This document shows positions 32,952 through 41,383 of a DNA stretch of 64,000 nucleotides, in pieces. A program made the position numbers and the translations under genes. The stretch is from Bog-473 sp963742035 (lineage in GTDB: Bacteria > Actinomycetota > Acidimicrobiia > Acidimicrobiales > RAAP-2), in assembly GCA_963742035.1 (NCBI GenBank), contig CAVUKH010000001.1, positions 62,001 to 126,000 on the forward strand, given 5' to 3'. The notes under the pieces were generated by a model. It was given only the letters and a program-made list of their open reading frames with translations. It had not been told where the DNA came from and searched no databases. The stretch's first letter is position 1. Every line of letters starts with the position of its first letter.

Positions 32952-34424
32952 ATGGCCGAGATCACCCAGCGCAACGAGCACCAGCTCCTGATCGGCGGCA
33001 AGTGGGTCGACGCGTCAGATGGGACCTACGAGATCGTCAACCCCGCCACCGAGGAGATCGTGGGCGTGGCGCCGAACGCCAGCGCGGACGACGCCCGGGC
33101 CGCCGCCGCGGCGGCCAAAGAGGCCCAGCCGGGATGGGCGGCCTGGTCGGCCGACGAGCGCAGCGCCCTCATGCGAGAGGCAGCAGCGGCCATCCGGGCC
33201 AAGTCGGCCGAGCTGCTGCCGCTCGTGATCGCCGAAACGGGAGCGACGGCGACCGTCGGCTCTCGCATGCAGGTGCCCGTCGCCGCCGACCGCTTCGAGC
33301 GCTACGCCCGCGATCCGCGCGGTGTGCTCCAAACACCCCTGCTCCCCCAGCCCGCACAGGCGACTCCACTGGCGCCGGGCGGGATCATCGGCGGCATGGT
33401 CAATCGCCAGCCGCTCGGCGTGGTGGCCTGCATCACGTCGTACAACTTCCCAATGGTCAACATGGCGGGCAAAGTGGCGCCGGCGCTGGCCGCCGGCAAC
33501 ACGGTCGTGGTGAAGCCGGCACCGCAGGATCCGCTGGCCATCGTGGAGCTCGTCCGCATCCTCAACGACGTCGGTTTCCCCCCGGGTGTGGTCAACCTCG
33601 TCAACGGCAACGGTCCGTCCTCCTCCGCAGCATTGGTGGATTCCGACGAGGTGGACTGCGTCAGCTTCACGGGCTCGACCCAGGTCGGGGTGAAGATCGG
33701 CGAGCAGGCGGCCCGCACCATGAAGCGCACGCTGCTCGAGCTCGGCGGGAAGGGTGCCTGTGTCGTCTTCGAGGACGCGGACGTGAAGGGCGCCATCGGC
33801 TGCATCGGCTCGACCTGGTCCTTCCATTCCGGGCAGATCTGCACCGCGCCGACACGGGCCGTGGTGCACCGCAGCGTGTTCGATCAAGTGCGCGACGGGC
33901 TCGTTCAAATGGCGGGCTACCTCAAGGTGGGCGATCCGACCGACACCGCCACCATCATCGGGCCGGTGATCTCGGCGGCCCAGCGCGGACGCATTGAGGC
34001 ACACATTCGGACGGCCGTGGAGGACGGTGGCGAGATCGTGCTCGGCGGGGAGCGCCCGGGCGGCCTGCCGACCGGCTTCTACGTGGCGCCGACGCTCATC
34101 ACGGGCGACAACTCCATGCGGGTGGCGCGCGAAGAGATCTTCGGCCCCGTCATCACCATGATCCCCTTCGACGACGAGGAGGAGGGCATCGCCATCGCCA
34201 ACGACACCGAGTTCGGCCTCTACGACTACGTCTTCTCCAAGGACGGTGCCCGCGCTCTGCGGGTGGCCAAGCGCCTGCAGGCGGGGCACGTCGGCGTCAA
34301 CACCGCCCAGCGGAACCACGACGCACCCTTCGGTGGGTTCAAGATGTCGGGCGTCGGGCGCGACGGGGGCGACTACGGGCTGCTGGCCTACACCGAACCC
34401 CAGGCCATCATCTGGAGCTCCTAA
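32952..34424 (+). CDS. Aldehyde dehydrogenase family protein
   Basis: This is a 490-residue NAD(P)-dependent aldehyde dehydrogenase starting at the ATG at 32952 (MAEITQRNEHQLLIGGKWVDAS), with GGGAG seven bases upstream. The catalytic cysteine is in FHSGQICTAPTRAVVH and the general base glutamate in LLELGGKGACVVFED. The cofactor segment is VSFTGSTQVGVKIGE. A substrate-loop segment ARDPRGVLQTPLLPQPAQATPLAPGG is less usual. It would oxidise aldehydes produced by alcohol dehydrogenases to acids. The operator shared with echA20 suggests it serves the same catabolic regulon. Confidence 0.95.
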   Translation: MAEITQRNEHQLLIGGKWVDASDGTYEIVNPATEEIVGVAPNASADDARAAAAAAKEAQPGWAAWSADERSALMREAAAAIRAKSAELLPLVIAETGATATVGSRMQVPVAADRFERYARDPRGVLQTPLLPQPAQATPLAPGGIIGGMVNRQPLGVVACITSYNFPMVNMAGKVAPALAAGNTVVVKPAPQDPLAIVELVRILNDVGFPPGVVNLVNGNGPSSSAALVDSDEVDCVSFTGSTQVGVKIGEQAARTMKRTLLELGGKGACVVFEDADVKGAIGCIGSTWSFHSGQICTAPTRAVVHRSVFDQVRDGLVQMAGYLKVGDPTDTATIIGPVISAAQRGRIEAHIRTAVEDGGEIVLGGERPGGLPTGFYVAPTLITGDNSMRVAREEIFGPVITMIPFDDEEEGIAIANDTEFGLYDYVFSKDGARALRVAKRLQAGHVGVNTAQRNHDAPFGGFKMSGVGRDGGDYGLLAYTEPQAIIWSS

Positions 34425-34499
34425 CGACGGACCGGCTCCTGTCGTGCTCGCATTGAGTGGAGCAGCGAAGGGGACCGGAGTAGGGGAGCGGACGGGAAC

Positions 34500-35021
34500 T
34501 CACCCCATCGACTTGGCGCCGTCGATCGTCTCGCGGATGATGTCGGCGTGGCCGGCGTGCTGGGCCGTCTCGGCAACGATGTGCACGAGCACGCGTCTTG
34601 CCGACCACGACGCCCCCTCTTCGAACCACGGTGCTACGGGCAGCGGGTGCGAGACGTCGAGGGACGGCAAGGTTGTGATCAACGCCTCGGTCGTCGAGGC
34701 CGTCTCCTTGTAGCGTTCGAGGAGGGTCGCCGCCGTGTCGTCCTCGGTGAGGTCGAAGGTGGTGGCGTGCTGGGCGAAACTCGTCGCCGCGCCCCCGCCG
34801 ATGGCCGAGGTGCCCCGCGTGATGAAGTCGGTCCAATTCCCCTCGACCAGCGTGACGTGCTTGATCAGGCCCCCGATGCTGAGCGCGCTGATGGTGGGGT
34901 GCATACGAATCTGCTCCTCCGAAAGCCCGCGCATGCTCCGCCTCAGGAGCCTTCGATGCTGGGCCATCGCTCCGATGAAGTCACGTCGCTCGGGGTCGCC
35001 GCTCTCAGGTTGGTCGGCCAT
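34500..35021 (-). CDS. DinB/YfiT-like four-helix protein
   Basis: This is a 173-residue protein started at the ATG at 35021 (MADQPESGDPERRDFIGAMAQHRRLLRRSM), because TACGGT lies exactly 6 nt upstream. Features of the DinB superfamily are the metal-ligand histidines in SIGGLIKHVTLVEGNW (first) and VLVHIVAETAQHAGHADIIRETIDG (last two). Actinobacterial members are often thiol-dependent S-transferases using mycothiol. No specific substrate can be given. The gene is divergent from the PLP decarboxylase. Confidence 0.87.
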   Translation of the reverse strand: MADQPESGDPERRDFIGAMAQHRRLLRRSMRGLSEEQIRMHPTISALSIGGLIKHVTLVEGNWTDFITRGTSAIGGGAATSFAQHATTFDLTEDDTAATLLERYKETASTTEALITTLPSLDVSHPLPVAPWFEEGASWSARRVLVHIVAETAQHAGHADIIRETIDGAKSMG

Positions 35022-35027
35022 GGGACC

Positions 35028-35033
35028 ACCGTA
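35028..35033 (-). promoter_or_regulatory. Leaderless -10 of DinB-like gene
   Basis: TACGGT on the minus strand lies 6 nt before the ATG at 35021 and decides the start against an open longer frame. Confidence 0.5.
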
Positions 35034-35135
35034 CGCTCCAGTTGCGCGCAGACGCCCGACGTGACAACCCGAACGGACGCCGTTTCCACCTCCGGTGCTG
35101 CACCCATGACGGCCGCACTGGAGTAAGAACAGAGC

Positions 35136-36413
35136 ATGGCCACCTTTCCCCATACGCCCATGCCGGCCCACGGCCTCCCACGCGGGGAGGTCATGCAAAA
35201 GCTGATCACCATGAAGCAGGACGATCAAGACTGGCGGGGCGGTCGCGTGTTCAGCCTCGTCTACTCGGCGGGCGACGACGTGCACGAACTCCTCTCCGAC
35301 GCGCTGGCGCTCTACAGCGCCGAGAACGGCCTCAACGTTCTGGCCTTCCCGAGCATCGGCGTCATGCAGCACGACATCGTCTGCAACACCGCTTCGCTGC
35401 TCGGTGCCGACGATCCTGCCTCCGGAGGCGCGGTCGAGGGCTACCTGACCTCAGGTGGCACCGAGAGCCTGCTGCAGGCGGTGAAGACGGCCCGCGACGT
35501 CGGACGCGACCGGGGGATCGCCCGGCCGGCCGTGGTGGCGGCGGAAAGCGCGCACGCGGCCTTCACCAAGGCGGCCGACTACTTCGACGTCGACCTGGTG
35601 CGCGTGCCGGTGGACGCGGACTTCCGCGTCCGGGCCGACACGCTGGCCGACGCCTGCACCGACGACACCATCATGGTGGTGGGCTCGGCCCCGACCTACC
35701 CCCAAGGGGTGCTCGACCCGATAGCCGACATTGCCGCGCTGGCACTGGAACGCAACCTCTTGTGTCACGTCGACGCGTGCATGGGCGGCTTCCTGCTCCC
35801 CTTCCTGACCGAGCTCGGGCGCCTCGACGAGCCGTTCGACTTCCGGCTGCCGGGCGTGACCTCCATGTCGGCCGACGTCCACAAGTACGGCTACGCGTCG
35901 AAGGGCGTGTCGGTGATTCTGTACCGGACACACGAGCTGGCCCGCAAGCAGCTGTTCGTGACGACCGACTGGCTGGGTGGTTTCTACGCCTCGACGGCCA
36001 TGGCAGGGACCCGGCCGGCAGGGCCGGTCGCCGCCGCCTGGGCCGCGCTGATGCACATCGGGCGCGACGGCTACCTCGAGCTCACGCGGACCGCGCACGA
36101 CGCCGCCTTGGCGCTGCGGGCCGGCGTCGAGTCCATACGCGGGCTCGAGGTGCGGGGCGACCCGCCGGCCACGGTGCTGGCGTTCGGGGCCGGCGACCCC
36201 GAGGCCCTCGACGTCTTCGCCGTCGGCGAGCGCTTGGCGGCGGAGGGCTGGTATCTCGACCGCCAGAACCGGCCGGACTCGCTGCACGCCACGGTCCACG
36301 CCGGCAGCGCCTCCACCGTCTCCCTACTGGTGGACGACTTGCGCCGAGCGGTGGACGCGGTCGGGTCGAGCCGCGCCGCGCGGCGCGATACCACCTACGG
36401 GCAGAGCGTCTAA
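35136..36413 (+). CDS. PLP-dependent decarboxylase / sphingosine-phosphate-lyase-like enzyme
   Basis: This is a 425-residue fold-type I pyridoxal-phosphate enzyme. The cofactor lysine is Lys250 in SMSADVHKYGYASKG, the ring-stacking region is GYLTSGGTESLLQAVKTAR, and the aspartate contacting the PLP nitrogen is Asp213 in HVDACMGGFLLPF. The arrangement is closest to sphingosine-1-phosphate lyase and group II decarboxylases. Bacteria without sphingolipids use related enzymes for phosphoethanolamine-type lipids or amino-acid decarboxylation, so the substrate is open. It is convergent with the zinc finger gene, with overlapping stops. Confidence 0.9.
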   Translation: MATFPHTPMPAHGLPRGEVMQKLITMKQDDQDWRGGRVFSLVYSAGDDVHELLSDALALYSAENGLNVLAFPSIGVMQHDIVCNTASLLGADDPASGGAVEGYLTSGGTESLLQAVKTARDVGRDRGIARPAVVAAESAHAAFTKAADYFDVDLVRVPVDADFRVRADTLADACTDDTIMVVGSAPTYPQGVLDPIADIAALALERNLLCHVDACMGGFLLPFLTELGRLDEPFDFRLPGVTSMSADVHKYGYASKGVSVILYRTHELARKQLFVTTDWLGGFYASTAMAGTRPAGPVAAAWAALMHIGRDGYLELTRTAHDAALALRAGVESIRGLEVRGDPPATVLAFGAGDPEALDVFAVGERLAAEGWYLDRQNRPDSLHATVHAGSASTVSLLVDDLRRAVDAVGSSRAARRDTTYGQSV

Positions 36414-36676
36414 CTCGGCTCCATGGCCAGCTCGTCCACGTAGCACCAGACCCAGTCCTCGCCGGGCTGGAACGACTGCACCAGTGGGTGACCCGACGCG
36501 TGGAAGTGGTGGGTGGCGTGCTTGTGCGGCGAAGAGTCGCAGCAATTGACCTCGCCGCAGGACAGACACAGGCGAAGGTGCACCCAGGTGCCGCCGATCT
36601 TCATGCATTCCCCGCACCCGGTGGGCGTCTGGGGGTCGACATCGGCGATCTGGTCCATATGCGTGCACTCGGCCAT
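36410..36676 (-). CDS. UBP-type zinc finger protein
   Basis: This is an 88-residue protein made almost wholly of a ZnF-UBP domain. Cys and His pairs are in CTHMDQI, TGCGECMKIGG, LRLCLSCGEVNCCDSSPHKHATHHFHASGHP and the closing W-x-W-C-Y-V motif. In eukaryotes this domain binds the ubiquitin C-terminus. Bacterial versions are small free-standing proteins of unknown role, common in actinobacteria. AGGAGA precedes the ATG. It lies 18 nt downstream of the mycofactocin SDR gene on the same strand, so it may be the last gene of the mft operon. Confidence 0.9.
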   Translation of the reverse strand: MAECTHMDQIADVDPQTPTGCGECMKIGGTWVHLRLCLSCGEVNCCDSSPHKHATHHFHASGHPLVQSFQPGEDWVWCYVDELAMEPS

Positions 36677-36694
36677 CGGTTCTCCTGTCGTTGG

Positions 36695-37480
36695 TTACGA
36701 AGCCGTCATGCCGCCGTCGACCGGCAGGACCGCCCCCGTCAGGCCCGATGAGGCCGGGCCGCACAACCAGGCGATCAACGCAGCCGGCTCCGCCGGCTCG
36801 AGGAGGCGCTGCACCAGGTGGTGGCTGGCGAACTCGTCGGTCGACGGCAGGTCGTAGACGGCTGCCGACGCATCGAGCATCGGTCCACGGGTCGAGCCCG
36901 GGCAGATCGCGTTGGCGGTGATGCCGCTGCCGGCCAGGTCGGCGGCCAAGGAGCGCACGTAGCCGATGACCGCATGCTTTGACGCGCTGTAGGCACTGAG
37001 ACGGGGCAGCCCAAGGAGTCCGGCCGTCGACGCCACGGCGACCACGCGCCCCTGCCGCGGTGTGGGCGCTTCCAACAGAGCCGGCACGGCGGCGGCGGCC
37101 AGGAGTCGCACGCCCTTCACGTTGACATCGAACTGGACGTCCCACTGGGCCTCAGGCACTTCCCAAGCCAGCGGTCCGCCGCTGATCACGCCGGCTGCGG
37201 CGACGGCCGCCTGCAGGCCCCCGAAGTGCGTCACGGCTTCTTCCACCGCGGCGCGCATGTCCGCCGCGCTCCGCACGTCCCCCACGACCGTGCGCACAGA
37301 GGCGCCGTGACGCTCCGCCACGTCCTCCAGGTCGGCCTTGGTGGACAGCGCGTAGTCGAGGGCCGGATCGTCGGCGGAGCGGTCCAGGGCCACCACCTGC
37401 CACCCGGCGGCCACGAGGGCGTCCACGGTGGCGGCACCGATGCCCCGCGCGGCACCGGTGACGAGGGCGGCCGGACTCAC
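36695..37480 (-). CDS. Mycofactocin-coupled SDR oxidoreductase
   Basis: This is a 261-residue SDR (MSPAALVTGAARGIGAATVDALV) with TGAARGIG, ASTAGLLGLPRLSAYSASKHAVIGYVRSLA (catalytic Ser, Tyr, Lys) and a substrate loop ASAAVYDLPSTDEFASHHLVQRLLEP. It is coupled to mftE through a GTGA overlap at 37477-37480. The family of SDRs encoded inside mycofactocin clusters holds its NAD(H) tightly and passes electrons to mycofactocin rather than exchanging the nicotinamide. A tightly bound cofactor is therefore expected by family, not visible in sequence. The likely substrate is an alcohol or carveol-like compound. Confidence 0.88.
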   Translation of the reverse strand: MSPAALVTGAARGIGAATVDALVAAGWQVVALDRSADDPALDYALSTKADLEDVAERHGASVRTVVGDVRSAADMRAAVEEAVTHFGGLQAAVAAAGVISGGPLAWEVPEAQWDVQFDVNVKGVRLLAAAAVPALLEAPTPRQGRVVAVASTAGLLGLPRLSAYSASKHAVIGYVRSLAADLAGSGITANAICPGSTRGPMLDASAAVYDLPSTDEFASHHLVQRLLEPAEPAALIAWLCGPASSGLTGAVLPVDGGMTAS

Positions 37481-38160
37481 GACAGGGCCCAGTGCCGTGC
37501 CACGGCGTCGGCCAGGTCCTGCACCAGGCCGTCGAGCAGCGCGCGACCCTCTTCGGCGTTGGCGCCTGTGGGATCGCCGAGCACGCCGTTGGACGATACC
37601 GGTCGTACCCCTTCGGCGCGCAGCCGAGGCAGCAATGAGCTGATCGGCTCGGTGCGGCCGGCCTCGGCCAGATGAAGGCGCACGACGGCGGGGTCGATGG
37701 TCAAGAGCAACGAGGTCTCGGTCCGTCCGGCATGTGCGTCTCCGCCCGGCGTCATGGGGCGCCAGACCACGACGTCGTCGCCTTCGGCCGCAGCTCGGCG
37801 CTCGACCGCTGCCAGTGCCTCCTCGTTGCCGCCATGGGCATTGACGAACACCACGCCGGCAAAGGAGCGGCGGGATGATCGCACGAGCTCGACCAGCAGA
37901 TCGGCCAGGACGTCATGGCCCACGAGGAGCGTGCCCGGGAACCCCGCATGCTCCCCGCTCGCGCCATAGGCCACCGCGGGCGCCACGGTGACGGCCGCAC
38001 AGCGTGCCGCCAAACCCGCGGCCAGGGCGTCGGCGATGCGGGTGTCGGTGTCGAGCGGGAGGTGCGGGCCATGCTGCTCGAGCGAGCCCAATGGCACGGC
38101 CAACACGGTGTGCGCCCCGGTCTCCTCCACCTGGAGCCAGGTGGCGCCGGCGAGCTCCAC
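37477..38160 (-). CDS. mftE: Mycofactocin maturation peptidase MftE (creatininase family)
   Basis: This is a 227-residue creatininase-fold metallopeptidase. I start at the GTG at 38160, 5 nt after the mftC stop; the longer open frame is antisense-like. Metal ligands are visible in GSLEQHGPHLPLDTDTRIADAL (Glu, His, Asp) and FVNAHGGNEEAL (His). In mycofactocin synthesis MftE cuts the modified MftA C-terminus and releases the Val-Tyr-derived dipeptide AHDP. It lies directly after mftC, without the usual mftD between, because mftD is 4 kb away on the other strand. Confidence 0.95.
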   Translation of the reverse strand: MELAGATWLQVEETGAHTVLAVPLGSLEQHGPHLPLDTDTRIADALAAGLAARCAAVTVAPAVAYGASGEHAGFPGTLLVGHDVLADLLVELVRSSRRSFAGVVFVNAHGGNEEALAAVERRAAAEGDDVVVWRPMTPGGDAHAGRTETSLLLTIDPAVVRLHLAEAGRTEPISSLLPRLRAEGVRPVSSNGVLGDPTGANAEEGRALLDGLVQDLADAVARHWALS

Positions 38161-38165
38161 GTCGC

Positions 38166-39332
38166 TCAGGCGCGGGCCGGCGAGCGGAAGCGGACGCGGA
38201 CCGGCGTGGGCACCGGAATCGGGGTCCCGTCCCGCCCGACCTTGGAGTGGCCGAGGGCCGATTGCGGTCGGGCCTCGAGTGCGGCCAGCGCCGTCTCGCC
38301 GTGCCCGTGTACGCACTCGGGATCGGGGCCGTCGAGCGGCAGGCCGGTGAAGAACTTGGCGGCCATGCAGCCGCCGCGGCAGGCGTCGAAGGAACCGCAC
38401 GACGCACAGGCGCCAGCGCTCTGCGGCTCACGCAGCGAGGTGAACAACGCCGAATCCCGCCAGACAGAGGGGAAGCCCCCGGCATCACGCACATTGCCGG
38501 CCAGGAACTGGCGGTCGATGACGAACGGGCAGGCATAGACGTCACCGATTGGATCGATGAGGCAGACGACCCGGCCCGCCCCGCAGAGGTTCAAGCCGTC
38601 GAGCGGTTCACCCAGCGCCGAGAGGTGGAAGAAGGAGTCACCCGTCAACACGCCAGGGCGCTCGACCAGCCAGTGGTAGAGGGTGCGTTGCTGCGCGGCC
38701 GTCGGGTGGAGCACGTCCCAGGTGTCCACGGCGCGGCCTGACGGCCGCAGGCGAGTCAGACGAAGCTGCGCGCCGTAGGAGTCAGCGATGGCTGCCAGCG
38801 CGTCGAGTTCCTCGACGTTCTGCCGGGTGACGACCACGCTGATTTTGAACGGCCCGAAGCCGGCGGCGGCCAGGTTGTCCATGGCGGTGCGGGCGGCGGC
38901 GAACGATCCCTCACCACGCACAACGTCGTTGCTGGCGGCGGTGGCCCCATCAATGCTGACCTGGACGTCGAGGTAGTCGAGCGCGGTCAGCTGGCGGGCC
39001 CGCTCCGCCGTGAGCCGGGTCCCGTTGGTCGAGAATTTCACGCCGACGCGGCGTTCGACCGCATAGGTGACGAGATCGAAGAAGTCCGGGCGCAGCATCG
39101 GCTCCCCCCCGCCGATGTTCACGTAGAACACCTTCAGGTCGATCATGTCGTCGACGATGCCGCGGGCCTCGGCCGGCGTGAGCTCCCCGGGGTCACGCCG
39201 ACCCGACGAACTCAGGCAGTGCACGCAGGCGAGGTTGCAGGCGTAGGTGAGCTCCCAAGTGAGACAGATGGGTGCATCGAGGCCACGGCTGAACTGCTCC
39301 TTCAGGGGCAGCGGCGCGGTGTCAGCGGGCAT
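38166..39332 (-). CDS. mftC: Mycofactocin radical SAM maturase MftC
   Basis: This is a 388-residue radical SAM/SPASM protein starting at the ATG at 39332 (MPADTAPLPLKEQFSRGLDAP), which overlaps the end of mftB. The [4Fe-4S]-SAM motif is Cys32-x3-Cys36-x2-Cys39 in YACNLACVHCL. SAM-binding GGGEPMLRP follows. The auxiliary cluster cysteines are in NLCGAGRVVCLIDPIGDVYACPF and GACASCGSFDACRGGCMAAKF. MftC decarboxylates the C-terminal tyrosine of MftA and then makes a C-C bond with the valine, giving a lactam ring. MftB presents the peptide. Confidence 0.98.
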   Translation of the reverse strand: MPADTAPLPLKEQFSRGLDAPICLTWELTYACNLACVHCLSSSGRRDPGELTPAEARGIVDDMIDLKVFYVNIGGGEPMLRPDFFDLVTYAVERRVGVKFSTNGTRLTAERARQLTALDYLDVQVSIDGATAASNDVVRGEGSFAAARTAMDNLAAAGFGPFKISVVVTRQNVEELDALAAIADSYGAQLRLTRLRPSGRAVDTWDVLHPTAAQQRTLYHWLVERPGVLTGDSFFHLSALGEPLDGLNLCGAGRVVCLIDPIGDVYACPFVIDRQFLAGNVRDAGGFPSVWRDSALFTSLREPQSAGACASCGSFDACRGGCMAAKFFTGLPLDGPDPECVHGHGETALAALEARPQSALGHSKVGRDGTPIPVPTPVRVRFRSPARA

Positions 39333-39609
39333 CGATGACCTCCGATGCCGCCAGGCGTGCGAGCGCCCGCCGGTATGACGCCTGTTGGCCCTCGGGTACC
39401 AGCGCCGCGATCGCCTCGGTCGCGCTGGGGTAGTCACCCAGTGACGACACCAGCTCGACCAGCGTCCGCGACTTCAGGAAGACCAGGCGGCGGTTGCCAT
39501 AGTGGTACGCGAGTGCCCCGAAGGACTCGTCGCGCAGGGCGACCTGCGGGTTGAGCTGCCACGCCTGCTCGGCTGCGAACGCGACCTTCTCGGGCCGCGC
39601 CTCGGTCAC
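39322..39609 (-). CDS. mftB: Mycofactocin peptide chaperone MftB
   Basis: This is a 95-residue PqqD-like RiPP-recognition protein. I use the GTG at 39609 (MTEARPEKVAFAAEQAWQLNPQVALRDESFG), two bases after the mftA stop, because the longer frame would start inside mftA. Family features are VALRDESFGALAYHYGNRRLVFLKSRTLVELV. It binds the MftA leader and brings it to MftC. The end overlaps the mftC start. Confidence 0.95.
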   Translation of the reverse strand: MTEARPEKVAFAAEQAWQLNPQVALRDESFGALAYHYGNRRLVFLKSRTLVELVSSLGDYPSATEAIAALVPEGQQASYRRALARLAASEVIDAR

Positions 39610-39611
39610 GC

Positions 39612-39722
39612 TCAATAGACGCCGCACATCCCGTCGATGGAGACCTCTTCCACCAGCAGCTCGTCGACGTCCTCGTCGGTCAGCTCCTCGACGTCCTGGG
39701 TGTCTTGGTCCTCAACCAGCAT
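39612..39722 (-). CDS. mftA: Mycofactocin precursor peptide MftA
   Basis: This is a 36-residue ribosomal peptide. The acidic leader (MLVEDQDTQDVEELTDEDVD) is followed by ELLVEEVSIDGMCGVY, ending in the invariant IDGMCGVY whose final Val-Tyr becomes the redox core of mycofactocin. The ATG at 39722 has an excellent GAGGAGG 6 nt upstream. The gene is the first of mftA-B-C-E-SDR on the minus strand. It is too short for routine ORF calls and was read directly from the sequence. Confidence 0.97.
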   Translation of the reverse strand: MLVEDQDTQDVEELTDEDVDELLVEEVSIDGMCGVY

Positions 39723-39747
39723 CCCGACCTCCTCTGGGCACCGGCCC

Positions 39748-39773
39748 AGCCTATCGCCGGCCCGGACTGTCAA
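39748..39773 (-). promoter_or_regulatory. Candidate promoter of mftABCE operon
   Basis: On the minus strand TTGACA (39768-39773) is followed after 14 bp by TAGGCT (39748-39753). The spacing is shorter than ideal, but both hexamers are good. The mRNA would have a leader of about 20 nt containing the GAGGAGG ribosome site of mftA. Confidence 0.45.
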
Positions 39774-39782
39774 GATTGAGCG

Positions 39783-41285
39783 GTGGCCCAGCTCAGCGCG
39801 CCCGGGATGCCGTCCCCGCTGCGACCAGCGCCCGACCGGGCCACCGTGCCACTCCCGGGTTCCTTCACCCTGTCCGAGGACGCGTCGACGCAGGATTTCG
39901 ACGGTGGGACGGTCCTGCTGGGAGGTAGCCCCCTCCGCCTCTTCCGGATATCAGAGCGGGCCCAGCGGCTGGTGGAGCGGTGGCGGGACGGAGGCGCCGT
40001 CGGGCCGCGACGGTCGGCTCAGCTGCTGGCTCGGCGGTTGGTGTCCGCCGGCGCGTTCATCCCCGTGCCGGCGGAGGCCACCCTGGGACCCGGCGACGTC
40101 ACGGTCGTCGTCCCCGTGCGCGGCCGGCCCGCGCAGCTCGAACGATTGCTTCTCGCGCTCGGAGGGCTGGCGTGCATCGTGGTCGATGACGCGTCGGTCG
40201 ACGCCGACGCGATCAAGGAGATCACCGAGCGACACGGCGCAGCCTTCGTAGGGTTGTCCATCAATGTCGGCCCTGCCGGCGCGCGCAACGCGGGACTGGC
40301 CGCCGTCCAGAGTCAACTGGTTGCGTTCGTGGACTCGGACTGCGTGCCGACCGACGACTGGCTGCGGCCATTGCTCGGCCATTTCGACGACCCGCTGGTG
40401 GCTGCGGCGGCGCCGCGCATCTTCCCTATGGGCGAGCCCACCCGCTACGAGGTGGCGCGCTCGTCATTGGACCGCGGGGCCCAGGCGGGGCCGGTCCGGC
40501 CTGAGAGCCGCATCTCGTTCGTCCCCAGCGCGGCCCTTGTGGTCCGGGCCGACGTGGCCACGGGCTCCGATCTCTTCGACCCGGCGCTGCGAGGTGGCGA
40601 GGACGTCGATCTGGTGTGGCGGCTGGTCGATGCCGGCTGGGACGTGCGTTACGTCCCATCGAGCATCGTCGATCACGAGTATCCACCGGCGCTCGGGGCG
40701 TATCTGGGCCGCCGGATGTTCTACGGCACGACGGCGGGACCATTGGCCCGGCGGCACGGCGCGCGACTGGCTCCGGCCCGGCTGTCCGGGTGGTCGCTGG
40801 CGGTCTGGGTTCTCGCTCTGGCCCGAAAGCCCGTCCTCGCACTGGCTGCGCTGTCGGCGTCCATCGCCATTTTGGCGCACCGTCTGCGCGGGCTCGTGCG
40901 CGACCCCGTGAGGGTGGCGGCGCAGATCGCCGGTGGTGGCACGACGCGTGGGGCGCTCCCGACGCTCGCTTCGTTGACACGGGCCTGGTCACCTGCGCTC
41001 GTCCTCGGGCTGGGCTTCCGTCGGACGCGCACAGCGGCAGGGCTGGCCCTGATCGTCCCCGCTCTGGTGGAGTGGATCGGCGACCGGCAGGGGGTCGACC
41101 CGGTGCGTGCGGTCGCCGTGCACGTGGCTGACGATGTCGCCTATGGCTCCGGCGTCTGGCTCGGGTGCGCGCGGGAGCGCACAGTGCTGCCGCTCGTGCC
41201 GCGGGTCTCGTGGCGGTCGCGCGTGTGGTCGTCTCCCGCCCTCCGTCATTCGTTGCCGCCACCGGCGGTGGAAGGGAATGATTGA
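39783..41285 (+). CDS. mftF: Mycofactocin glycosyltransferase MftF
   Basis: This is a 500-residue GT2-family glycosyltransferase started at the GTG at 39783. The N-terminal about 95 residues form the MftF-specific region (VPLPGSFTLSEDASTQDF ... GSPLRLFRISERAQRLVERW). The GT-A domain begins at VTVVVPVRGRPAQLERLLLAL, with DDAS, the metal-binding VAFVDSDC and GGEDVDLVWRLVDAGW. Hydrophobic helices near the C-terminus anchor it to the membrane. MftF adds a chain of beta-1,4-linked glucose to premycofactocin. It is divergent from mftA, with 60 bp between, and probably shares control. Confidence 0.95.
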   Translation: MAQLSAPGMPSPLRPAPDRATVPLPGSFTLSEDASTQDFDGGTVLLGGSPLRLFRISERAQRLVERWRDGGAVGPRRSAQLLARRLVSAGAFIPVPAEATLGPGDVTVVVPVRGRPAQLERLLLALGGLACIVVDDASVDADAIKEITERHGAAFVGLSINVGPAGARNAGLAAVQSQLVAFVDSDCVPTDDWLRPLLGHFDDPLVAAAAPRIFPMGEPTRYEVARSSLDRGAQAGPVRPESRISFVPSAALVVRADVATGSDLFDPALRGGEDVDLVWRLVDAGWDVRYVPSSIVDHEYPPALGAYLGRRMFYGTTAGPLARRHGARLAPARLSGWSLAVWVLALARKPVLALAALSASIAILAHRLRGLVRDPVRVAAQIAGGGTTRGALPTLASLTRAWSPALVLGLGFRRTRTAAGLALIVPALVEWIGDRQGVDPVRAVAVHVADDVAYGSGVWLGCARERTVLPLVPRVSWRSRVWSSPALRHSLPPPAVEGND

Positions 41286-41383
41286 CCGGCCGCCATGGGG
41301 TCAATGCCACGACACGCCGGCGCCTCGCCGTCCTCGTGTGCGGGGCGCCGCATGGAGCTGCGACGGAGAGGAGGGGGCCGCGG

